A stretch of 64,000 nucleotides of DNA, from NCBI RefSeq assembly GCF_003726095.1, contig NZ_CP026031.1, positions 682,001 through 746,000 on the forward strand. The letters are read 5' to 3'. A program made the translations under genes and the position numbers. Origin of the DNA: Niallia circulans (lineage in GTDB: Bacteria > Bacillota > Bacilli > Bacillales > Cytobacillaceae). Shown here piece by piece: positions 1-10,688 of the stretch; the stretch's first letter is position 1; every line of letters starts with the position of its first letter. The notes under the pieces are model-generated. The model was not told the origin of the DNA. It searched no databases and worked only from the letters and a program-made list of their open reading frames with translations.

Positions 1-700
1 GAAGGCGAACGGTGTAAATGGAATACCAAGTGTTTGTGAATCAGTCCAAATTGCAAGAGATGTTCTTTTAGCAGAAGCAACAGGCTGTCATTATCATGTT
101 TGCCATATCAGTACAAAAGAATCTGTACGTGTTGTAAGAGATGCGAAAAAAGCTGGAATAAGAGTGACTGCAGAGGTATCACCACACCACTTACTATTAG
201 CAGATACAGATATTCCTTCCCTTGACACGAATTATAAAATGAATCCTCCTTTAAGAGGAACAGAGGATCGTGCTGCTCTAATCGAAGGGCTGCTAGATGG
301 AACAATTGATTTTATTGCAACAGATCATGCACCACATACAGCAGAAGAAAAGGCACAGTCGATGCAGCTTGCACCATTTGGAATTGTTGGTTTAGAAACA
401 GCATTTCCGCTCCTTTATACGAACTTTGTAAAAACAGGGGTCATGACGCTGCAACAGTTAATGGATTATCTAACGGTAAAACCAGCTCAAAGCTTTAAAT
501 TGGATACGGGAACATTAGAAACAGGAAAGAAAGCGGATATCGTAATACTTGATTTAGAAGAGAAAAATAAAATTGATCCTGAAACATTTTTATCAAAAGG
601 AAGAAATACCCCATTTGCTGGTTGGGAATGTCAAGGTTGGCCAGTTACAACAATTGTTAGTGGAAAGATTGCTTGGAGAAAGGAAAGTGTACACGCATGA
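1..700 (+). CDS. pyrC: Dihydroorotase, 5'-truncated by window edge
   Basis: Third step of UMP synthesis: reversible cyclisation of carbamoyl-aspartate to dihydroorotate, in the cytoplasm. Only the C-terminal part (about 232 codons) is present. The reading frame is open from base 2, so the gene starts upstream of the window. Metal and substrate motifs of class I dihydroorotases are visible: [22 protein letters not shown] and ATDHAPH, followed by a closing beta region ending [12 protein letters not shown]. Its TGA stop overlaps the ATG of carA (ATGA), so the two genes are translationally coupled in the pyr operon. Operon regulation (PyrR attenuators in relatives) would lie upstream and is not visible. 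Confidence 0.96.
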   Translation, partial: KANGVNGIPSVCESVQIARDVLLAEATGCHYHVCHISTKESVRVVRDAKKAGIRVTAEVSPHHLLLADTDIPSLDTNYKMNPPLRGTEDRAALIEGLLDGTIDFIATDHAPHTAEEKAQSMQLAPFGIVGLETAFPLLYTNFVKTGVMTLQQLMDYLTVKPAQSFKLDTGTLETGKKADIVILDLEEKNKIDPETFLSKGRNTPFAGWECQGWPVTTIVSGKIAWRKESVHA

Positions 701-1794
701 AAAAACAACTAATTCTTGAAGATGGCACAGTATTTATCGGGAAAGGCTTCGGTGCCGATACAGAAAAATTTGGTGAAATAGTATTTAACACAGGTATGAC
801 AGGCTATCAGGAAATTCTATCCGATCCATCCTACTGTGGACAAATTGTCACACTTACGTATCCTTTAGTGGGGAATTATGGCATCAATAGAGATGATTTT
901 GAATCGATAACGCCTGCTATCCATGGATTTATTGTCAAAGAAGTGTGTGATTTCCCTTCAAACTGGCGAAATGAACTATCATTAGACGAATATTTTAAAC
1001 AAAAGAAAATTCCCGGAATTGCAGGAATAGATACGAGAAAATTAACCCGTATTATCCGTCAATATGGAACGTTAAAAGGCGCCATTTGCAGCATCGAAGA
1101 AAATGCGGAAGAAGTAATTGCAAAATTAAAAGGTATTACATTAAGTGCAGAACAAGTAAAGCAAGTTTCAACAAAGAAACCTTATCCAAGCCCTGGCCGT
1201 GGAAGCCGCGTAGTGTTAGTAGACTATGGCATGAAGCATGGTATTTTACGAGAATTAAATAAACGAGATTGTGATGTAATCGTTGTTCCTTATAACACTA
1301 CAGCAGAAGACATTCTAAATTTAAGTCCAGATGGTGTGATGTTATCTAACGGACCTGGGGATCCAAAGGATGTACCGGAGTCCATTGAAGCAATTAAAGG
1401 AATTATTGGGAAAGTACCGTTGTTTGGAATCTGTCTAGGTCATCAATTGTTCGCACTTGCAAGTGGGGCAAACACGGAGAAAATGAAGTTTGGTCATAGA
1501 GGATCAAACCACCCAGTGAAGGATTTATTAACAGGGAAGGTTTCGCTGACATCGCAAAACCATGGCTATACAGTAGAGGAAGAATCTATTAAATATACAA
1601 ACTTAGAAATAACACATATTGCTTTAAATGATGGAACAATTGAAGGCCTACAGCATAAAGAATATCCAGCATTTACCGTACAATATCATCCAGAAGCTTC
1701 ACCTGGACCAGAGGATGCCAACTATTTATTCGATCGTTTTATGGAAATGATACAATCTCACAAACAGGAAGGTGCCGCATATGTCAAAGCTTAA
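697..1794 (+). CDS. carA: Carbamoyl-phosphate synthase, small (glutaminase) subunit
   Basis: Hydrolyses glutamine and passes ammonia to CarB for carbamoyl phosphate synthesis. The start is set at the ATG giving [10 protein letters not shown], preceded by a GGAGAAAGG-like ribosome site. An upstream GTG or ATG would only add a non-conserved tail. The protein has 365 aa, normal for the family. The N-terminal CPSase domain is followed by a class I glutamine amidotransferase domain with the nucleophile Cys in GICLGHQ and the catalytic His/Glu pair in [10 protein letters not shown]. The first codon overlaps the pyrC stop and the 3' end overlaps the start of carB. In relatives this pair is the pyrimidine-specific synthetase, sometimes called pyrAA/pyrAB. 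Confidence 0.97.
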   Translation: MKKQLILEDGTVFIGKGFGADTEKFGEIVFNTGMTGYQEILSDPSYCGQIVTLTYPLVGNYGINRDDFESITPAIHGFIVKEVCDFPSNWRNELSLDEYFKQKKIPGIAGIDTRKLTRIIRQYGTLKGAICSIEENAEEVIAKLKGITLSAEQVKQVSTKKPYPSPGRGSRVVLVDYGMKHGILRELNKRDCDVIVVPYNTTAEDILNLSPDGVMLSNGPGDPKDVPESIEAIKGIIGKVPLFGICLGHQLFALASGANTEKMKFGHRGSNHPVKDLLTGKVSLTSQNHGYTVEEESIKYTNLEITHIALNDGTIEGLQHKEYPAFTVQYHPEASPGPEDANYLFDRFMEMIQSHKQEGAAYVKA

Positions 1795-4700
1795 AAGTAT
1801 TAAAAGTATATTAGTAATCGGATCAGGACCAATCATCATTGGGCAGGCAGCAGAATTTGACTATGCAGGAGCGCAAGCATGTATCGCTTTAAAGGAAGAA
1901 GGCTATCGTGTTATTCTAGTAAACTCCAACCCTGCGACCATTATGACAGATACAGAAATGGCAGATAAAGTGTATATAGAACCATTAACACTTGAATTTG
2001 TCAGCAGAATTATCCGCAAAGAGCGACCAGATGCTATTCTCCCAACATTAGGAGGGCAAACTGGCTTGAACCTTGCTGTTGAGCTTTCCGATGCTGGTGT
2101 GTTGAAGGAATGTGGAGTTGAAGTACTTGGAACAAAGCTATCTGCCATTCAGCAAGCAGAAGATAGAGACCTTTTCCGTAATTTGATGAATGAATTAGGT
2201 GAACCTGTACCAGCTAGTGATATTATCCACAATATGGAGGAAGCAAAAGCTTTTGTGGAGAAAATTGGTTATCCGGTTATCGTCCGACCTGCTTTTACAC
2301 TAGGAGGAACTGGTGGAGGGATTTGCCATAATGATGAAGAATTAGAAGAGATCGTAACAAGCGGCTTGAAAAATAGCCCAGTTACACAATGTTTATTAGA
2401 AAAAAGCATCGCGGGCTTTAAAGAAATTGAATACGAAGTAATGCGTGATAGCAATGATAACGCGATTGTAGTATGTAACATGGAAAATATCGATCCAGTT
2501 GGGATTCATACAGGTGACAGTATTGTCGTGGCACCAAGCCAAACATTAAGCGACCGTGAATATCAATTACTAAGAAATACATCTTTAAAAATTATCCGTG
2601 CCTTAAAAATCGAAGGTGGCTGTAACGTACAGCTTGCCTTAGATCCAGATAGCTTTCAATACTATATTATCGAAGTAAACCCAAGAGTAAGTCGTTCATC
2701 TGCCCTTGCTAGTAAAGCAACTGGCTATCCAATTGCAAAGCTGGCGGCAAAAATTGCAGTAGGCTTAACATTGGATGAGATGATGAATCCTGTCACTGGA
2801 AAAACTTATGCAAGCTTTGAGCCAGCCCTTGATTATGTTGTAAGTAAAATCCCACGCTTTCCTTTCGATAAGTTTGAATCAGCAAAGCGTAATTTAGGGA
2901 CCCAAATGAAAGCAACTGGGGAAGTAATGGCAATTGGCCGTACTTTTGAAGAATCTTTACTAAAAGCGATCCGCTCTCTAGAAGCAAAAGTATATCATTT
3001 CTCTCTAAATGCAGCAGATGAAACAAGTGATGAATTACTCGAGAAACGAATAAGAGTTGCCGGTGACGAAAGATTGTTTTATATAGCAGAGGCACTTAAT
3101 CGGGGCATAAGCATAGAAACCATTCATGAGTGGAGTAAAATTGATCTCTTCTTCCTTTTCAAACTGGAAGGCATTATTAAGTTTGAGAAAGAGTTAGTTA
3201 ACCATCCATTTGATGAGGAGTATGTAAAAGAAGCAAAAGAAAAAGGATTCGCTGATATTCAGCTTGCAAAGCTTTGGAACACAACAGAACTTGAAATATA
3301 TAACTGGAGAAAAAAGAAAGGCATTGTACCTGTCTATAAAATGGTTGATACATGTGCTGCTGAATTTGAATCAGAAACACCATACTACTATGGAACATAT
3401 GAAGAGGAAAATGAATCCATTGTCACAGATAAGAAGAGCATTGTTGTCCTTGGTTCGGGTCCAATTCGTATCGGTCAAGGAATTGAGTTTGACTATGCAA
3501 CGGTTCATTCTGTTTGGGCAATCAAGGAAGCAGGCTATGAAGCAATAATCATCAACAACAATCCAGAGACTGTTTCAACAGACTTTAGTATTTCAGATAA
3601 ACTTTACTTTGAGCCACTTACAATTGAAGATGTCATGCATATCATTGATTTAGAAAAGCCAGAGGGAGTAGTGGTTCAGTTTGGCGGACAGACAGCCATC
3701 AACTTAGCTGGTCCATTAGCAGAGCGTGGCATCAAAATTTTAGGAACATCTCTTGAAGATTTAGATCGTGCGGAGGACCGTGATAAGTTTGAACAAAGTC
3801 TTCAAGCCTTGGGTATACCACAGCCAGACGGAAAAACAGCGTTAACAGTTGAAGAAGCAATTGTCGTTGCACAATCAATTGGCTACCCTGTACTAGTAAG
3901 ACCATCTTATGTATTAGGTGGAAGAGCAATGCAGATTGTTTATAAAGAAGAAGAGCTGGTTCCTTATATGGAGAATGCAGTTAAAGCAAGTCCGGGACAG
4001 CCAATCTTAATTGATCGATATTTAACAGGGAAAGAAATTGAAGTGGATGCAATCTGTGATGGCACTGATGTAGTAATTCCAGGAATTATGGAGCATATTG
4101 AGCGAGCGGGAGTACACTCAGGCGATTCGATCGCAGTCTATCCGCCACAAAGCTTATCTGCAGAAATCAAGCAAACATTAGTAGATTATACAACAAGGCT
4201 GGCAAAAGGGTTAAAAATCGTTGGTTTGCTGAATATCCAGTATGTTGTATCCAAAGGCGAAGTTTTTGTACTAGAAGTAAATCCTCGCTCTAGTAGAACA
4301 GTACCTTTCTTAAGTAAAATTACGAATGTGCCAATGGCGAAAATAGCTACTAAAGTTATTTTGGGTACTTCCTTAAAAGAACAAGGCTATCAATCCGGCT
4401 TAGTAGTAGAGAAGTCTGGTGTTTATGTGAAAGTTCCAGTATTCTCTTTTGCAAAATTACGAAGAGTAGATATTACCTTAGGTCCTGAGATGAAGTCAAC
4501 AGGAGAAGTAATGGGGAAAGACATCACTCTTGAAAAGGCTCTTTATAAAGGGTTAATTGCTTCAGGAATGAAGATTAAAACATTCGGAACTGTTCTGATG
4601 ACAATTGGCGATAAAGATAAGGAAGAGGCTTTACAGCTTGCAAAAAGATTTACGAATATCGGCTATAGCTTAATGGCAACAAGTGGAACAGCAGCTTTCC

Positions 4701-4989
4701 TTGAAAGCAATGACATTCCAGTAAAAGTGGTTGGCAAAATCGGTGGAGAAGGCCATACATTAATTGATGTCATCCGCAATGGAGAAGCACAATTTGTCAT
4801 TAATACCTTCTCCAAAGGCAGTCAGCCAGCAAGAGATGGGTTCCGTATCAGACGTGAATCTGTCGAAAATGGGATTCCGTGTTTAACTTCTTTAGACACA
4901 GCAGAGGCGATCCTGCGAGTAGTTGAATCCATGACGTTCTCTACAGAGGCAATGGAGCCAAGCAAAAAGCAATCGGAGGCAGTGTTAAT

Positions 4990-4993
<4 letters not shown>
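1781..4993 (+). CDS. carB: Carbamoyl-phosphate synthase, large subunit
   Basis: Makes carbamoyl phosphate from bicarbonate, ammonia and two ATP. The start is the ATG of [16 protein letters not shown], eight bases after AGGAAGGTG. The ATG three codons earlier lies within that ribosome site. The protein has 1070 aa, the usual size, with two homologous ATP-grasp halves (each opening with a GSGPIxIGQ nucleotide-binding segment, about residues 14 and 555) and a C-terminal MGS-like allosteric domain (about 930-1055) where UMP or PRPP effects act in relatives. No lesion is seen. It overlaps carA by 14 bases and pyrK by 4. Confidence 0.97.
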
Positions 4994-7390
<2,397 letters not shown>

Positions 7391-7394
<4 letters not shown>

Positions 7395-8011
7395 AACATG
7401 AAATTGCTGAACAATTACTAGAGATTAAAGCTGTTTTTTTACAGCCAAATGATCCATTTACTTGGTCTTCAGGATTAAAATCTCCAATCTATTGCGATAA
7501 TCGCTTAACTTTGTCTTATCCTAAGGTGCGTAAAAATATTGCGACAGGGTTAGCTGATTTAATTAAAGAAAATTTCCCCGAAACAGAAGTAGTGGCTGGA
7601 ACAGCGACAGCAGGTATTCCTCATGCTGCTTGGGTAAGTGATATTTTAGATTTACCAATGGCATACGTCCGCTCAAAAGCAAAAGCGCATGGAAAAGGAA
7701 ATCAGATTGAAGGAAAAGTGGAAAAGGGCCAAAAAGTAGTCGTCGTCGAGGATTTAATTTCTACTGGGGGGAGTGTCATCACAGCTGTTAATAGTTTACG
7801 AGAAGCAGGTTGTGAGGTTCTTGGTGTCGTTGCGATTTTTACATATGAATTACCAAAGGGCAAAGAACTCCTTGGGGACGCTGAGATTACAGCCTACTCA
7901 TTAACAGACTATTCGAGCTTATTAGATGTAGCACAGAAACAAGGCTATATTCAAGAAGGAGATTTGGCAAGCTTAAATGCTTGGAAGGAAAGTCCGGAGA
8001 ATTGGGGATAG
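7391..8011 (+). CDS. pyrE: Orotate phosphoribosyltransferase
   Basis: Joins orotate to PRPP to form OMP. The start is placed at the ATG giving [10 protein letters not shown] (ATGA overlap with pyrF), preceded by GGGAGGG. The upstream in-frame GTG would add six unconserved residues. About 206 aa. The PRPP-binding signature [13 protein letters not shown] is clear, as is the substrate loop [13 protein letters not shown]. Last gene of the pyr operon, followed at once by a strong intrinsic terminator. Confidence 0.96.
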
Positions 8012-8022
8012 ATTAAGGAGTG

Positions 8023-8054
8023 AACAGCACTTTTATGTAAAGTGCTGTTTTTTA
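8023..8054 (+). terminator. Intrinsic terminator of the pyr operon
   Basis: A perfect 11-bp stem (AACAGCACTTT at 8023-8033 with its complement at 8039-8049), a 5-base loop and a T-run to 8053, 12 bases after the pyrE stop. Confidence 0.92.
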
Positions 8055-8100
8055 GTTTGAGTAAAAAAGTTTGTTATTGTTTGGGATTTGGTGAGAAGAA

Positions 8101-8533
8101 TTGTTCATAAGAGGGATGAAAATGGAAGGGTGAAGGGGGGTTGGCGAAAAGTAGCGTTTATAGGGATGGTGAACGCCAAAATGGATGCAGGAAGTAAGAA
8201 AAATGGTGTTCATAGAAGGGATGAACGCCAAAATTGGAGTGAGATGGAGGAGAAGTGGTGTTCAAAAAAAGGATGAAAACCAAAATTGGAGCGAGATGGA
8301 GGAGAAGTGGTGTTCATAAAAAGGATGAAAACCATAATTGGAGCGAGATGGAGGAGAAGTGGTGTTCATAAAAAGGATGAAAACCATAATTGGAGTGAGA
8401 TGGAGGAGAAGTGGTGTTCATAGAAGGGATGAACGCCAAAATTAGTGCAAGAGGAAGAACAATGGTGTTCATAAAAGGTATGAAAACCAAAATTAGTGAG
8501 GGAAGTAAAAAAATTGGTTTTCAGACGGATTTA
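8101..8533. repeat. Tandem array of 51-52 bp units with an internal dyad
   Basis: Eight head-to-tail units begin at 8101, 8152, 8204, 8256, 8308, 8360, 8412 and 8463, with a decayed part-copy at 8514-8533. Units 3-6 (8204-8411) are nearly identical; units 5 and 6 differ at one base. The consensus opens TGGTGTTCAT, has a purine-rich 7-base gap, then ATGAACGCC or ATGAAAACC, then AAAATT and a GA-rich half. The first two blocks are inverted, giving a 9-bp stem with one G-T wobble in units 3 and 7. In unit 2 the two arms differ from the consensus but still pair. The period is not a multiple of 3 and the one open frame across it (8088-8276) stops inside, so it is not coding. It is not a CRISPR array, because the would-be spacers are repeats too. 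It sits exactly between pyrE and rqcH. Confidence 0.9.
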
Positions 8534-8550
8534 CCATAAGCTCCATGCAT

Positions 8551-8590
8551 AATTAAACAAAAACGAGAGGCAGCTAAAGACCTCTCGTTT
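8551..8590 (-). terminator. Terminator of rqcH
   Basis: A perfect 10-bp stem: AAACGAGAGG at 8561-8570 pairs with 8581-8590 around a 10-base loop. On the - strand it is followed by a T-rich tail (complement of 8551-8560). It lies 8 bases past the rqcH stop. Confidence 0.88.
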
Positions 8591-8598
8591 CAAACTAT

Positions 8599-10310
8599 TT
8601 AGCTTTTTTTCAAGCGAATAACCGTTTCTTCATCTGGAGTAACATAAACAGTTTGCTGATTATCATATATGACAAAGCCTGGCTTTGCGCCACTTGGCTT
8701 TTTCACATGACGTACTAATGTGAAGTCAACGGGAACAGAGCTAGATTGGCGTGCTTTACTGAAATAAGCTGCTAATATTGCTGCTTGCATGATTGTTTCC
8801 TCGGAAGGCTCTTTGCTGCGAATGACAACATGGGATCCAGGAATATCCTTTGTATGCAGCCAAATTTCATCTCTAGCTGCAACTTTATTTGTTAAGTAAT
8901 CATTTTGTTTATTATTCTTTCCGACGATAATTTCTGTGCCATCGGACGAAACATAGTAGTCTAAGACAGGCTTTATATTTTGCGGCTTTTTATTTTGCTT
9001 TTTCTGTCTTTCTCTAAGGTAACCTTCTTCCACTAACTCTTCGCGAATTTCTTGAATATCCTTCGGAGAGGCAGCAAGAATTTGCTGATATAGTGTTTCA
9101 AAGTATCCATATTCTTGGTCTGCTAGTTTAATTTGTTCCTTAATAATATCAATCGAATTTTTTGCTTTTTGATATTTTGTAAAATATTTTTGCGCATTTT
9201 CAGAAGGCGACAGTCTTGGACTAAGCGGAATCTTAACGGTTTTACTCTCTTCATCATAATAATTGATTACTTCTACTTCTGACAGGCCTTTTTTAACCGC
9301 ATAAAGGTTTGCTGTCAAAAGTTCACCAAGTAATTGATATTGTTCTGCATTTTCAGCTTCCGACAAAGAACGTTCTAGTTTTTTATTTTCTTTTTATTTT
9401 TATCACGTTCATTTACAATAAACCGTTCTAAATCATTGCTTTGCTGTTTCACACGGTCTCGTTCTGCTTTTCCGAAATAATAGCGATCGAGCATTTTACT
9501 TAATGTAGGAAAGGACTTCACGTTTCCTTTGACATGCTCCATTGATAGGCAGTAAAAATATTCTTTCTCTGGAGTATCCATAATAGAAGGAGCATAATTG
9601 CCATTTTTTATTGGCTCCATTACCATAAGAAAAGCTTTTGGCAAAGTTTCACGGTTGGCAAGACCTGCCTGATAGACCATTTCTTTAGCAACTAGTGGAG
9701 ATAATCCGGCAAATTGCTGGACCAGCTGTTTGTCCAATTTTCCGCTATTAAAATCAATAGCTCTTAGAATATCTTCTTCTGTTGCAGTATAAGGATCTTG
9801 TTTTTCTTGTTTTGGCGGTGCTAAATACTCATAACCAGGAAGAATAGCTCTATGACTATTAACAGCATACGAAATATGCTTAATGCTATCTAGAATAGTA
9901 TTTTTATCGCGGTCAACCAAAATGATATTGCTGTGTCTCCCCATTATCTCGATCATTAGTTTTTTATAGGAAGTATCGCCAATTTCATTTCTTCCCCTAA
10001 TTTCTAAAACAATGATTCGTTCATTGTCTATTTGATAAATGTCTTCTATAAAATAACCTTCTAAATGCTTGCGGAGAAGCATGCAGAACATTGGTGGTTC
10101 TTTAGGATTTTCATAATTTTCTTCCGTAATTTGAATGCGGGCATAGCTAGGATGAGCAGATAATAGCAATTTTTGATTTTTTCCATTAGCTCGAATGGAT
10201 AAAATAATTTCATTGGTAAAAGGCTGTTGAACTTTATTAATTCGGCCTCCTAGTAAAAGCTCTTTTAATTCAAGAGACATTGCGCGTGTAAATAAACCAT
10301 CAAATGACAT
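8599..10310 (-). pseudogene. rqcH: Ribosome quality-control NFACT protein RqcH, frameshifted (or recoded)
   Basis: RqcH (YloA, also annotated as a fibronectin-binding FbpA homologue) binds obstructed 50S subunits and recruits tRNA-Ala to add alanine tails. Start chosen at MSFDGLF (10310), preceded by GAGG; the upstream ATG at 10325 spans that site. The first frame gives 311 aa: the NFACT-N domain and the beginning of the coiled coil, ending DKNKKKIKN then TAG. The remaining 255 aa (coiled coil, then NFACT-R with [19 protein letters not shown]) continue in the -1 frame. One extra A in the six-A run (T-run at 9379-9384 on +) would give a 570-aa protein, the family length. The site reads ATA AAA AAC TAG in frame, so it contains the canonical -1 heptamer A_AAA_AAC. 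Residues 97-98 are Glu-Arg where relatives have Asp-Arg. Confidence 0.9.
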
Positions 10311-10325
10311 AACTAACGACCTCAT

Positions 10326-10688
10326 TTATAATAATTTCCCTCTTTACTCTATCTTTATTGGGGAAGAAATACAAGGATTTGGGTTGAAAATGCTTGTGAT
10401 TTTGCTATAGATGCAAGAATAACGAGAAGTGGAGGCAGCCTTCGATAAGTTTTAATTTGTAAAAAATAGATGAGATCTAGGCATATGGTATTTTTTCTCA
10501 TAATAAATAGGAATTAAATCTCTATCCTTAGCATTTTTTCGGCCAAGCTTGAATATGATTCTCTTAGAGTGGTGTTGGGACAACTATGTATGTTAGTAAG
10601 TTGCTAACTTTTGTTCAAAACAGCTACGAATTTCTTCGCTGCTACTATAGCGAACGGTGAATGAAAAAGGGGGAAGTGAGATGGCCGG
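10326..10688. promoter_or_regulatory. Divergent intergenic region rqcH / Ca2+ ATPase
   Basis: The - strand has a plausible promoter for rqcH just upstream of its start: TTGTAT, 17 bases, TAGAGT. Toward the ATPase gene there are two small dyads: GTTAG/CTAAC near 10594-10610 and TTCGCT/AGCGAA near 10634-10653. I see no gene and no recognisable riboswitch core; I looked specifically for the yybP-ykoY manganese motif. Confidence 0.35.

Noticed and set aside
8088..8276. 62-codon ORF in the repeat array
   Set aside because: The period is 52 bases, so the frame shifts each unit. The ORF lacks a ribosome site and ends inside the array.
8101..8533. CRISPR array
   Set aside because: The whole 52-bp unit repeats, including the part that would be a spacer, and no cas gene is near.
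8599..9366. Separate gene for the RqcH C-terminal part
   Set aside because: The TTG start has no ribosome site and falls in the middle of the coiled coil of RqcH.
10326..10688. Manganese (yybP-ykoY) riboswitch ahead of the Ca2+ ATPase
   Set aside because: The conserved loop sequences of that class are not present; only two short dyads are found.
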